NCBI GenBank assembly: GCA_028706405.1
Contig: JAQWBM010000007.1
Location: forward strand, 1-64,000
Source: Eubacteriales bacterium
GTDB lineage: Bacteria > Bacillota > Clostridia > Peptostreptococcales > Anaerovoracaceae
Reading direction: 5' to 3'
DNA length: 64,000 nt
The position numbers and the translations under genes are program-made. This document shows positions 1 through 8,463 of the stretch, one piece after another (the stretch's first letter is position 1; every line of letters starts with the position of its first letter). The notes beneath the pieces were generated by a model. It was not told where the DNA came from, did not search any database, and worked only from the letters and a program-made list of their open reading frames with translations.

Positions 1-1889
1 TTATATCCGGCAAAAATCACCTTTCCGCCGTCAGATGCTTTGATTTTCGTTCCGGTGGGAGCTGCCAGGTCAATTCCAGAGTGCATTCTTCCCCATCTGG
101 TTCCGTATCTTGAAGTAAGCGTTCCTCTGATCGGATAGGTGAGGTTTCCTGTGCCGATCAATGGCGGCGGTTCCTTCGTACCGACCAGCACTACCTGTGG
201 CGAGGATTCTGTTAAAATGGTTGTCTTGACTTCTTTACGGCTAACCTCTATTCCATTATGTTGTAATATTTCGGCGACAACATCCTTTTCTCCATTACTG
301 CCTGTGGATTTCACTGTCTGTTCATTCTTATAAAGGGTGCTGGTATTTTCATACACGATTTCATAAGGTATAATTTCTTTGTATTGTGCGACCTCTACAG
401 TTTTCACCGTAACCAGAGGTACGATTTGATTAAGGCAGATCTCCTGACCGATTTGTATTTTTTCCGGTATCACATCAGGATTGGAACTTAGCAGTTCATT
501 TTGTTTCATACCATACATCTTGGAGATTTCGGAGAGGGTCTCTCCCTGTTGCACAACGTGAATCTTTTTCTCAATGGCTCCTGTCATTAAGTATTCAATA
601 GCCTGATCTTTTTTCTTTATGGCTCCCAGCTTGGTTTCAACATCTTTGATTTTGACGTTTTCTACAAAAGCTACCTCTTTAAACTCAATACCCGCATCAT
701 TTATTGTATAAGTATTTTTTACTTTTTGTAATACATTCCTGGCGGCTTTTTCGCTTTCGAGAATCGATGCCAGTTTACCGTCAACAAAAATCCCGTAGCC
801 GTTTGCTTTCATATCCCGCATATAGGTCAGTCTGTTCAAAATATCCTCTTTGTTATCAATTTCCTGATTAAGAGCAATGACCTTGTTGAAGCGTATGTCT
901 TTCTCCTTGTCTATGAAAATCTCCGCATCGTATTGATAACTCAGTTTGTCACCGATAACATCGACAATCTTGTAAACGTCCTCTTGGCTTTTAACAATAC
1001 CCAAGACCTTCCCGTTATAGATATATTCGTAAGCCGTCATGCTGCCTATCGTCAGGGTGATCGCAGCAAATACGGCAACTCCCGTGCCAAAGCTGACGAG
1101 AATCTTCTTTTTGTTATTTTCCGCAAACTCTCTGACCAGAAAAGAGCGTCTGTAGATTTTTTTGCCGATAATATCGATACTCTTCTTTTTTAGTTCCAGC
1201 TTTTCTTCTATTTGCTTAAACTGCGGCACAAGTCTCTTGTACAATAACTGTCTGGTATTCCGGCACGCTTGAACCAGTTTTGCTGCGTTTGATCCACAAA
1301 AGTCAAATACCTTGTCTATGGCAGAATCAAAAGATGTATTGATATCTTCTTGAGATGAAACGAGCTCCGCAGATGCATCGATCTCATTTGACTGTTCCGC
1401 AGCCATAATATCATCCAAAATGGAGATCTGGCCTTCGATAGGTTCTTCGCTCACTTCTTCATCAAAGGGATGTATCTCCGGATGAATCACATCAAAAATG
1501 GAAGCCTGTTTAAAATCTGCAAAACCGCCCTCTTCTGTTAAGACGAGCTGCTTTTCTTCGAATTTCTTTTGCTTCCTTTTTTTTCTTCTTTCGGTAATGC
1601 GTTTTTCCGCACTGACCATACGTTTTTCTTTTTCTACATTAATGTCCAACTCAGAAAATTCCATCATAGAAACTTTTTCGAGTTTTTCATTGATCAGCTT
1701 ATCAATTTCTGCTTTCGCCTGTTCCTTGTTCATTCCGGATAAATCCAAGCTTGAAACTGGGGTACAGGCGCTCCCCATATCTTTGGATTCTTTATTTTGG
1801 TCCTTTTTATCTGCTTTGTGTTTAATACCTGAAGCTATGCTTGTCCATAAGCTATTGATTTTCATGCTAAGGTTTCTGGTCTTTTTCAT
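1..1889 (-). CDS. LysM-G5-M23 peptidoglycan endopeptidase (3' end outside window)
   Basis: An open minus-strand frame runs from ATG 1889 off the left edge (about 629 codons visible). A GAGG ribosome site lies six bases before the start. The first ~250 residues are charged, lysine/glutamate-rich and cytoplasmic-looking. One hydrophobic segment follows (ILVSFGTGVAVFAAITLTIG), so the rest is extracytoplasmic. Then come a LysM repeat (VVQQGETLSEISKMYGM), a G5-like domain, and the start of an M23 metallopeptidase fold with the zinc-ligand region MHSGIDLAAPTGTKI. Known M23/LysM proteins bind peptidoglycan and cleave its cross-link peptides. The long cytoplasmic N-terminus is unusual and could couple the enzyme to an internal partner; that is inference. 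The remaining catalytic HxH motif lies beyond the edge. A sigma-A-type promoter sits just upstream. Confidence 0.9.
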   Translation of the reverse strand, partial: MKKTRNLSMKINSLWTSIASGIKHKADKKDQNKESKDMGSACTPVSSLDLSGMNKEQAKAEIDKLINEKLEKVSMMEFSELDINVEKEKRMVSAEKRITERRKKRKQKKFEEKQLVLTEEGGFADFKQASIFDVIHPEIHPFDEEVSEEPIEGQISILDDIMAAEQSNEIDASAELVSSQEDINTSFDSAIDKVFDFCGSNAAKLVQACRNTRQLLYKRLVPQFKQIEEKLELKKKSIDIIGKKIYRRSFLVREFAENNKKKILVSFGTGVAVFAAITLTIGSMTAYEYIYNGKVLGIVKSQEDVYKIVDVIGDKLSYQYDAEIFIDKEKDIRFNKVIALNQEIDNKEDILNRLTYMRDMKANGYGIFVDGKLASILESEKAARNVLQKVKNTYTINDAGIEFKEVAFVENVKIKDVETKLGAIKKKDQAIEYLMTGAIEKKIHVVQQGETLSEISKMYGMKQNELLSSNPDVIPEKIQIGQEICLNQIVPLVTVKTVEVAQYKEIIPYEIVYENTSTLYKNEQTVKSTGSNGEKDVVAEILQHNGIEVSRKEVKTTILTESSPQVVLVGTKEPPPLIGTGNLTYPIRGTLTSRYGTRWGRMHSGIDLAAPTGTKIKASDGGKVIFAGY

Positions 1890-1967
1890 ATGCTTCCTCA
1901 CAGCCACCTCACTCGGGTATCTTCATATGTATTTGTATACTTTATTCTTGTTTATTCCTGCAAAAGC

Positions 1968-1996
1968 ATTATATCTGTATATTCGAGTTTTTTCAA
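1968..1996 (-). promoter_or_regulatory. Sigma-A promoter for the M23 peptidase gene
   Basis: Read on the minus strand there is TTGAAA (1996-1991), a 17-base spacer, and TATAAT (1973-1968). The -35 box overlaps the stop codon region of the preceding DnaD-like gene, so the peptidase can be transcribed separately from the dnaB operon. Confidence 0.65.
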
Positions 1997-3264
1997 TCCA
2001 TTTTTTGAATCTTTTCAAGTTTCTCGGGGAAACAACTGCAGCGCCCCCCCGTATCCAGTGTACCTGTGTCTTTGCAAATAGGGCAAGTATACGTTAAATT
2101 CATATAATCAATTGTAAAGTTATTTTCCGTCATTAGAAAAGCCTTCTCTTCGTTAAGGCGATCTACACTTTCTTTCATGGCTTTGATTTTACTCTTTATA
2201 TCAGCTGTGCCCGAAAGCATAACCTTTGAAATCTGCAGTCCGATATTTCGAGTTTCTTCTTCTATCTCCCTCACTCTGGGAATTTTTTTATAAACCGCGG
2301 CGCGTCTTTCTTCAGCTTCGGTTTCATGCTTCGCTCTAAGTTCTTCGTAAGAGCTCATTACTCTTGCTATGGTTCCGGAGCCCCCTTCCCCTTTATGGGA
2401 TGAAGTTCTTTCGCTGCCGCTGCTCCACGCTTTTAACACGGTATTGATGTAATTGATATTCGGATTGGATATACCTGTGGTTTTTTTACAAGCATCAAGC
2501 ACCTTATCAATACTAAAGCCCAGTTGGTCAAACCAGGTATCCATGACCCTTTTTTCTTCCTCTGTCGCATTACGCAGAAATCCCAACGCCCGGAGCACTC
2601 TTTTATATTGGTAGTGGCGATTATCTGTTTCCGCTAGAAAACTTTCTATCTGATCTATTGTTTTCAGCCCTTGATTTGCCCACTCCTTGACGACAGCTGC
2701 TACATATTTATGATTGCTATGACCCTTTTTCTTAACGCAGTAGGAATAAGCGTATGTGATCATTTCAGGCGTTGCATTATAATCGGTAATCCATGAAAGA
2801 ATCTCCATGGGTTCATTTCCTTCAAACAGCCTGTCTGTTATCCGTTCTATCCTGCCGTACATCTCCTTAATGTCATTATTATCCATAAGACCCTTCAAGC
2901 GGTCCGGTACTTTGGGATCCTGGTTACGAGTCTTCGTATGATTCTTTCCGTATGCAAGCCCCTTTAGGTTGATAAATTCCACCTGATAGTGGAATTTATC
3001 ACCGGGTTTTATAAAATGCTTTTGAATAACGCTCAACTTTTCCCAATATGTCCATGCCTTTAAAACATCTTCATCATCCATATCCAAATGTTTCGCAATA
3101 GTCTCATTCGTCATGCTCTTGTCAAAATCGGCATACATTAAAGCAAATAAATATACCTTGACATAATTGCCGGGAGCCTGGGGCATATATTCATTTATAA
3201 AAATATTTTCAACGTGGGTATCTCGCAGATAAAAATCCTTGATGATCTCCTTTTTAAAATTCAT
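1993..3264 (-). CDS. DnaD-like primosomal protein with a DnaC-type N-terminal/zinc-ribbon tail
   Basis: 423 residues. Residues ~1-110 resemble the DnaD winged-helix N-terminal domain. Residues ~150-300 hold two DnaD/DnaB_2-type helical repeats (MITYAYSYCVKKKGHSNHKY and NINYINTVLKAW regions). From ~310 the protein instead reads like the N-terminus of a clostridial DnaC helicase loader: a charged coiled coil (YKKIPRVREIEEE) and a four-cysteine ribbon CPICKDTG...CSC. It stops there, and no AAA+ ATPase domain follows in any frame before the next gene. DnaD family proteins help load the replicative helicase; dnaB lies directly upstream in the same operon (18-base gap). RBS AAGGAC precedes ATG 3264. 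The fusion/truncation is directly visible; its functional meaning is inferred. Confidence 0.85.
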   Translation of the reverse strand: MNFKKEIIKDFYLRDTHVENIFINEYMPQAPGNYVKVYLFALMYADFDKSMTNETIAKHLDMDDEDVLKAWTYWEKLSVIQKHFIKPGDKFHYQVEFINLKGLAYGKNHTKTRNQDPKVPDRLKGLMDNNDIKEMYGRIERITDRLFEGNEPMEILSWITDYNATPEMITYAYSYCVKKKGHSNHKYVAAVVKEWANQGLKTIDQIESFLAETDNRHYQYKRVLRALGFLRNATEEEKRVMDTWFDQLGFSIDKVLDACKKTTGISNPNINYINTVLKAWSSGSERTSSHKGEGGSGTIARVMSSYEELRAKHETEAEERRAAVYKKIPRVREIEEETRNIGLQISKVMLSGTADIKSKIKAMKESVDRLNEEKAFLMTENNFTIDYMNLTYTCPICKDTGTLDTGGRCSCFPEKLEKIQKMD

Positions 3265-3282
3265 ATTGATGTCCTTAAAAAA

Positions 3283-4620
3283 TTATTTTTCATTAATATT
3301 ACTTTTATCAACAAACCTGGTATACTTTCCAAGCCAGGTAAGCTCTATGCTTCCGGTTGGACCACTTCGCTGTTTTGCGATGTTTACCTCACATACGTTC
3401 GGTTTTTCGGTAGTATCAGGATAATAGTATTCATCCCTGTACAGAAACATAACAATGTCCGCATCCTGTTCGATAGAGCCGGATTCCCTAAGATCCGAAA
3501 GAATTGGCCGATGATCAGATCTCTGCTCCGGTGCACGGGATAGCTGAGATAATACAAGTACAGGGCAATCCATTTCTCTGGCAAGCTGCTTTAAAAACCT
3601 GGAAATCGCCGTGATTTCCTGCTGTCTGTTTTCAGTTCTCCCTTCAAGAGTCATAAGCTGCAGATAGTCTATGACGACCAGATCCAGCCCCTTCTCCGCC
3701 TTAAGCCTTCTGCATTTATTCTTGATTTCCATTGGGGTTATGCCAGGCGTATCATCTATGTAAATACTGGTTTTGGAAAGGGTGTCCAATGCGATGTGAA
3801 TTTGATCCCAATCCTGACGTTCCAGATTCCCTGTTTTTAATTTTTGTATTTCAAGTCTGGATTCCATACTGAGCATTCTTTGACCTAGCTGCTCTTGCGA
3901 CATTTCCAGACTGAAAATCAAAATCTTAGCGTTTCCTTTTATCGCGGCATGCTGTGCTATGTTTAAGGCAAACGCTGTTTTTCCCATGCTGGGCCTTGCT
4001 GCCAGCATGATCAGATCCGATTTTTGCATTCCCGAGGTTTTTGCGTCCAAATCGGCAAAGCCTGTTGTCAATCCGGTGATATTCCCCTCACGCTTTGACA
4101 TTTCATCGATCATTGTAATATTGTTCCATAAAACGTCCTTGATTGCCTGATAATCTTTGTTCTGTCTCGACTGAGCGATTTCAAAAATCCCTCTTTCAGC
4201 GAAATCCAAAACCTCAGCGGATTCCATTTTTTCTTGATATGCTTTTTCAATAATATCTGATGATGCACTGATTAGCATTCGGAGCATTGCTTTTTCGGCA
4301 ATGATTTTCGCATATTCTCCTGCATTTGAAGTAGAAGGGACGACTGAGGACAGCAATGCTATATATGCCCTGCCTCCTACCATTTCGAGAGATTTCCGCT
4401 TTTTTAGTTCTTCTGAAACAGTAAGAATATCTACTGGTTGACCTTTTCTGTACAGTTCTATTATGCCGGAGTATATTTCTTTATGCATTTCGCTGTAGAA
4501 ATCTTCCGGCTTTAGGATTTCCAGCACTTCATAAAGTGCTTCCTTGTCAAGAAGGATGGCGCCCAGCACAGATTTTTCTGCATCGTCGTTATGTGGGGGT
4601 ATTCTTTCATATTGGCTCAT
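3283..4620 (-). CDS. dnaB: Replicative DNA helicase DnaB
   Basis: 445 residues from ATG 4620, chosen over an upstream in-frame start at 4671 because AGAGG lies seven bases before it and the protein then begins MSQYERIPPHNDDAEKSVLG, the usual family start. N-terminal primase-interaction domain, then a RecA-like ATPase with Walker A ARPSMGKTAFAL and Walker B VVIDYLQLM. It unwinds DNA ahead of the fork as a hexamer. No intein is present: the length is normal. It lies in a gdpP-rplI-dnaB-dnaD-like operon, the order common in Firmicutes for the first three. Confidence 0.97.
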   Translation of the reverse strand: MSQYERIPPHNDDAEKSVLGAILLDKEALYEVLEILKPEDFYSEMHKEIYSGIIELYRKGQPVDILTVSEELKKRKSLEMVGGRAYIALLSSVVPSTSNAGEYAKIIAEKAMLRMLISASSDIIEKAYQEKMESAEVLDFAERGIFEIAQSRQNKDYQAIKDVLWNNITMIDEMSKREGNITGLTTGFADLDAKTSGMQKSDLIMLAARPSMGKTAFALNIAQHAAIKGNAKILIFSLEMSQEQLGQRMLSMESRLEIQKLKTGNLERQDWDQIHIALDTLSKTSIYIDDTPGITPMEIKNKCRRLKAEKGLDLVVIDYLQLMTLEGRTENRQQEITAISRFLKQLAREMDCPVLVLSQLSRAPEQRSDHRPILSDLRESGSIEQDADIVMFLYRDEYYYPDTTEKPNVCEVNIAKQRSGPTGSIELTWLGKYTRFVDKSNINEK

Positions 4621-4692
4621 ATCATATCCTCTTAGAAATGTTCCTGGTATAGCGTATTCTAAGTGCGACAACAGAATAAATGCGATATGTTT

Positions 4693-5136
4693 TTATAACG
4701 ATACTGTTACCTTAATCTTTGCTGTAACCTCCGGGTATATCTTTATATCCAATTCGTACTCGCCTATTTGTTTGATTGGGCTTTCCAATACGATCTTTCT
4801 TTTGTCTATGTTTATTTTATGCTGCTGCATAAGGGCATCCGCAATATCTTTCGAGGTAATAGAACCAAACAATCGTCCGCCTTCTCCGGATTTTGTGACG
4901 ATACCAACATTAAGCGCGCTGATTCTTTCCGCCAGTTGCTTGGCCTCAGCCAGATCTTTTTGCCTCTGCTCCTCCTGAATCGCTTTTTGCTTTTCTAAAC
5001 TTCTTATATTTCCATCGGTTGCCTCTTTGGCAATACCTCGGGGGATCAACATGTTTCTGGCATATCCGTCGTTTACCTTAACGACTTCCCCTGCCTTTCC
5101 GACTCCTTTTACGTCTTTCTCCAATATTACAATCAT
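4693..5136 (-). CDS. rplI: 50S ribosomal protein L9
   Basis: 147 residues, full length. The N-terminal domain carries the signature VILEKDVKGVGKAGEVVKVN and DGYARNMLIPRG. A long connecting helix (residues ~42-75, lysine/glutamate-rich) leads to the C-terminal 23S rRNA-binding domain. A ribosome binding site (GGAGG within AGGAGGATAAAAA) precedes ATG 5136. It sits 11 bases after gdpP, so the two are likely co-transcribed and translationally linked. Confidence 0.97.
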   Translation of the reverse strand: MIVILEKDVKGVGKAGEVVKVNDGYARNMLIPRGIAKEATDGNIRSLEKQKAIQEEQRQKDLAEAKQLAERISALNVGIVTKSGEGGRLFGSITSKDIADALMQQHKINIDKRKIVLESPIKQIGEYELDIKIYPEVTAKIKVTVSL

Positions 5137-5147
5137 TTTTTATCCTC

Positions 5148-7007
5148 CTATTTTGCTTCAGTCTCGCCAACCAGCTCAATGATGCGATCCATAACCTCTT
5201 CGACAGGCATTTCTATCTGAGCGCCTGCCTTTGTCAGGTTGCCGCCTCCGCCCAGCTTCTCAATTATCGCCTGGACATTGACATCACCCAAGGAGCGAGC
5301 GCTGATCACGGTAAAGCCTTCCTCGTTTTCTCCCACTACAAAGCTTGCCTTTATACCTTTTATGTTCAGCATTTCATCAGCTGCTCTGGAATTTGTGACC
5401 TGTACATCAATATGGCGGCCTTTACATCTTGCTATCGCTATACCGGGAATCGGCGTTGTAGCGCTGGATACAATCTGTGACCTCAATTTAAGAGAATCAA
5501 GATCCATCTGGAAAAATTGCCTTACATTAGCTGTATCTGCACCCATTCTGCGCAGCCAGGAAGCCGCCTCAAAGGTCCGTACGCCGGTCTTGACTGAAAA
5601 TCGATAGGTGTCTACTATTATTCCCGCAAGAAGCGCTTCTGCCTCAAATTTATCGAAATCCTTCTTTTCTCCGCTATATTGAAGAATTTCAGTAACCAGC
5701 TCTGAAGTAGATGATGCATAGGCTTCCGTATACGTAAGTGATGCATTTTCGATGAATTCTTCTGTTTTTCTGTGATGATCTATGACAACCAGCTTATCTG
5801 TCATTTCCAGTATTTCGGGGCATTCAACCATGCTTGGGCGGCTCGTATCCACCACGATTACCAAAGTGTCCTTGTCAGTCCCTTCTATGGCCTTTTCATT
5901 ATTAATGAAATTATAATTTCCCATCGATACTGCTATTTCATACATTTCTGTCAAGGATTCGTTATATGAATTGATGATTATGGAAACAGGCTTGTTCCGG
6001 TTCATGGCTATCCTGCCGATACCAACAGCCGCGCCGAATGAGTCCATATCCGGCTTTTTATGACCCATGATAATAACTTGATTCGACTGATCGATCAGCG
6101 GCCTTAGCGCGTGTGCCATGATTCTGGACTTTCCTTTATTCCTTTTCTCTACTGTCTGTAATCTGCCGCCGTAGTATTCGATCTTACTGACCTTTTTCAC
6201 TACCGCTTGATCGCCGCCCCGACCCAGCGCCAAGTCAAGAGCGGCGGCAGCGTATTCATCTCCCTGTTGCGGCGTCTTTCCGCCCACTCCTATACCTATA
6301 CTAAGGGAAACCGGGAAATCCGCATCTGCCTCTATTCCCCTTACTTCGTCTAAAATAGCGAATTTGCCCGCTTCCAGTTTTTCAAAATATTTTTGTTCAA
6401 GTACTACGAAATACTGATTATTTCTAACTCTTGTACAGGCAGCTGACATTTTTGCCGCCCACTGCCTTATAGTTTTATCAATTTCCGCCGCTACGATAGA
6501 CTTTCGGTCGTCCGGCGAGGATGAGATGAGTTCATCATAATTATCAACTATAACATAGGCAAAGCAATTTTTTTCATCCTTATATAATGTCTTTACCAGT
6601 TCATAATTTGTCATGTCTATCCAGTAAAGCACTGCGCTTTTGTTTTTATCCTCATCAATATAAGAGGACAAAACCTTATACATCTTTCCGTTATAAGTAA
6701 CCATAACAGGCTTTTCTATAGGATCCTCCGTAAAGAAATCCGATGCTTTCAATCCTGTTACACGAGTAATCCCATCATTTATTAAGTCGGCTTCTTGATA
6801 GATGTCTGCAAATCTTTTATTATACCAGAGAAATATTCCTTCTGAATCTATCATGCATAAGGGCAAAGGATGATTGGATATGGAATAGCTCATGGTCTTA
6901 TCGACTGTTTGAAAGATATGTTCCGTATAAGCCTTCATCGAGTCGGGTCTTTTGCCGGGGGTCTTAAAATATGCTGAAATACGGTTTAATATAGATTTTT
7001 CACGCAT
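5148..7007 (-). CDS. gdpP: GdpP-family DHH/DHHA1 phosphodiesterase (cyclic-di-AMP type), lacking membrane helices
   Basis: 619 residues. Order: PAS-like domain (~45-125), degenerate GGDEF-like domain (~135-270, no GGDEF motif), DHH domain (~305-460) with MGHKKPDMDSFGAA, VVDTSRPS and VIDHHRK, then DHHA1 (~530-610) with a GGGGNLTKAGAQI motif. In characterised GdpP proteins these domains hydrolyse c-di-AMP. Family members normally begin with two transmembrane helices; here the N-terminus (MREKSILNRISAYFK) is charged and no hydrophobic segment exists. The start is well supported by AGGAG five bases upstream, and the gene follows a terminator. A cytosolic variant is the simplest reading. Neighbours rplI and dnaB follow. 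Confidence 0.9.
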   Translation of the reverse strand: MREKSILNRISAYFKTPGKRPDSMKAYTEHIFQTVDKTMSYSISNHPLPLCMIDSEGIFLWYNKRFADIYQEADLINDGITRVTGLKASDFFTEDPIEKPVMVTYNGKMYKVLSSYIDEDKNKSAVLYWIDMTNYELVKTLYKDEKNCFAYVIVDNYDELISSSPDDRKSIVAAEIDKTIRQWAAKMSAACTRVRNNQYFVVLEQKYFEKLEAGKFAILDEVRGIEADADFPVSLSIGIGVGGKTPQQGDEYAAAALDLALGRGGDQAVVKKVSKIEYYGGRLQTVEKRNKGKSRIMAHALRPLIDQSNQVIIMGHKKPDMDSFGAAVGIGRIAMNRNKPVSIIINSYNESLTEMYEIAVSMGNYNFINNEKAIEGTDKDTLVIVVDTSRPSMVECPEILEMTDKLVVIDHHRKTEEFIENASLTYTEAYASSTSELVTEILQYSGEKKDFDKFEAEALLAGIIVDTYRFSVKTGVRTFEAASWLRRMGADTANVRQFFQMDLDSLKLRSQIVSSATTPIPGIAIARCKGRHIDVQVTNSRAADEMLNIKGIKASFVVGENEEGFTVISARSLGDVNVQAIIEKLGGGGNLTKAGAQIEMPVEEVMDRIIELVGETEAK

Positions 7008-7170
7008 TCTAACTCCTATTTCTTTCTTCTGTTTTCGCTTTCTTTCTATTGATATACTAAAAATATTAGAGCTGCCGAAAATACTTTAAATTTATTTTTG
7101 AAATCATTCAGTATTCCCTAATTATATCATAAAATTATTGCAGTCTATTATTTTTCTCCCTTCGTGTAAT

Positions 7171-7193
7171 AAAAAGAAGCGATTGCTCGCTTC
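7171..7193 (-). terminator. Rho-independent terminator of the rpsF-ssb-rpsR operon
   Basis: On the minus strand GAAGCGA, loop GCAA, TCGCTTC is followed immediately by five T residues. It separates the rpsR end from the gdpP operon. Confidence 0.85.
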
Positions 7194-7224
7194 CTCTCTT
7201 TTATTTTCATATGTGCTCTGATGA

Positions 7225-7458
7225 TTAGTCGGCTGTATAAGGCAATAAGGCAACGATTCTTGCTCTTTTGATTGCTCTTGTTACTTCTCTCTGGTGAACA
7301 GCACAGGTTCCTGTGATTCTCTTGGGAAGGATCTTTCCTCTGTCTGTAACATATTTCTTCAGCTTATCTACATCTTTATAATCTATGGTTTCTGTCTTGT
7401 CGGTACAGAACTGGCATACCTTTTTTCTTCTCATGCCACCACGTCTTCTATCCATCAT
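7225..7458 (-). CDS. rpsR: 30S ribosomal protein S18
   Basis: 77 residues. It contains RRKKVCQFC and the conserved core [20 protein letters not shown] and [12 protein letters not shown]18 binds S6 on the platform of the small subunit. The N-terminal CxxC pair with a later Cys suggests the zinc-binding (C+) paralogue type, although only two N-terminal Cys are visible. AGGAGG precedes the tandem ATGs at 7458/7455. Third gene of rpsF-ssb-rpsR. Confidence 0.97.
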   Translation of the reverse strand: MMDRRRGGMRRKKVCQFCTDKTETIDYKDVDKLKKYVTDRGKILPKRITGTCAVHQREVTRAIKRARIVALLPYTAD

Positions 7459-7535
7459 GGTCTATTACTACCTCCTGATTTTCGTTTGCTCAATTTATAG
7501 AATAAATTACTGCAAATTTGTTAATTTAATTTGAT

Positions 7536-7964
7536 TTAGAAAGGTATATCATCATCGTCATCTAGAGACTGGAACCCGTCTGGAATTCCCGGAGCATCAT
7601 TGATTTGCTGCTTATCAAATCCGAAGCCCGATCCGGATCCCGATCCGGTCCTGTCGCCCCATTCCAAAAATTCTACTCTGTCAGCAATGACATCTGTGGT
7701 ATATACTGTAACGCCTTCTTTATTCTTATAACTGCCTGTCTGTATCCTGCCTTGAACCGCTGTCAGCCGGCCTTTAGCCAAATATCTTTCACAGTTTTCT
7801 GCTTGTTTTCCGAATACGGTGATCCGAATAAAGTCTGCCTGTTTTTCCTTTGAAAAAGGTCTGTCAACAGCTAAGGTAAACGTAGCTACCGCATTTTGGC
7901 TTTCCGGAATATATCTCAGCTCAGGATCTCTGGTCAATCTGCCAATCAAGACTACATTATTCAA
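7536..7964 (-). CDS. ssb: Single-stranded DNA-binding protein
   Basis: 142 residues beginning at a TTG codon (MNNVVLIGRLTRDPELRY), preceded by an AAGGGTGG-type ribosome site. OB-fold residues ~1-105 include FIRITVFGKQAENC and YLAKGRLTAVQGR. A Gly/Ser-rich flexible linker leads to the acidic tail DDDDDIPF, the partner-binding tip. It protects and organises ssDNA at forks. It lies between rpsF and rpsR, the standard order. Confidence 0.96.
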   Translation of the reverse strand: MNNVVLIGRLTRDPELRYIPESQNAVATFTLAVDRPFSKEKQADFIRITVFGKQAENCERYLAKGRLTAVQGRIQTGSYKNKEGVTVYTTDVIADRVEFLEWGDRTGSGSGSGFGFDKQQINDAPGIPDGFQSLDDDDDIPF

Positions 7965-8060
7965 TGTATTATACCACCCTTTCTGCTTCTGTGATAATTT
8001 GGTTTTTTGAAACCTTCATATCTCATTCTGCTGATTGTTTATATGCTGATATAAACACTT

Positions 8061-8351
8061 CTATTGTTCATTCTTGTTAATAATGATATGTCTTATGAAT
8101 GAATCGGAAATCTTAAGTCTTCTATCCAGCTCTTTTGGAAGCTCAGGACTTGCAGTGAATTCGATTACTACATAGTACCCTTCGTTTTTCTTCTGGATTG
8201 GGTATGCAAGCTTTCTATTGCCCCATACGTTCACTTTTCCTACTTCACCGCCGGAAGTAATGATTTCCTTCACCATTTCAATTGCAGCTTCCTTCTTGTC
8301 TTCTTCAAGTGCTGCCTGAATGATGAACATAACTTCATAATTGTTGTTCAT
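8061..8351 (-). CDS. rpsF: 30S ribosomal protein S6
   Basis: 96 residues starting MNNNYEVMFIIQAALEED. ATG 8351 is chosen over the in-frame 8402 because a very strong GGGAGGTG site lies just before it. Conserved WGNRKLAYPIQKKNEGYYV core. First gene of the S6-SSB-S18 operon. It partners S18 in the 30S platform. Confidence 0.97.
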   Translation of the reverse strand: MNNNYEVMFIIQAALEEDKKEAAIEMVKEIITSGGEVGKVNVWGNRKLAYPIQKKNEGYYVVIEFTASPELPKELDRRLKISDSFIRHIIINKNEQ

Positions 8352-8435
8352 TTTTTCACCTCCCTGTGGACTAAATGGCTCTAAAAAAAGAGCAGAGAGC
8401 ATTATTTTGTCTTACTCAAAATCCAATGCTTTTCT

Positions 8436-8463
8436 AGTATACCATAATTAATTAATTATGCAA
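8436..8463 (-). promoter_or_regulatory. Promoter of rpsF-ssb-rpsR
   Basis: Minus strand: TTGCAT (8463-8458), 16-base spacer, TATACT (8441-8436). The -35 box lies within the last codons of the upstream desulfurase gene. The ~85-base leader would be where an S6:S18 autoregulatory element sits in other bacteria; I could not recognise one with confidence. Confidence 0.6.

Noticed and set aside
1498-2097. 199-codon plus-strand frame near the left end
   Set aside because: Antisense to the M23 peptidase gene and the DnaD tail; the minus strand carries recognisable LysM, G5 and M23 motifs.
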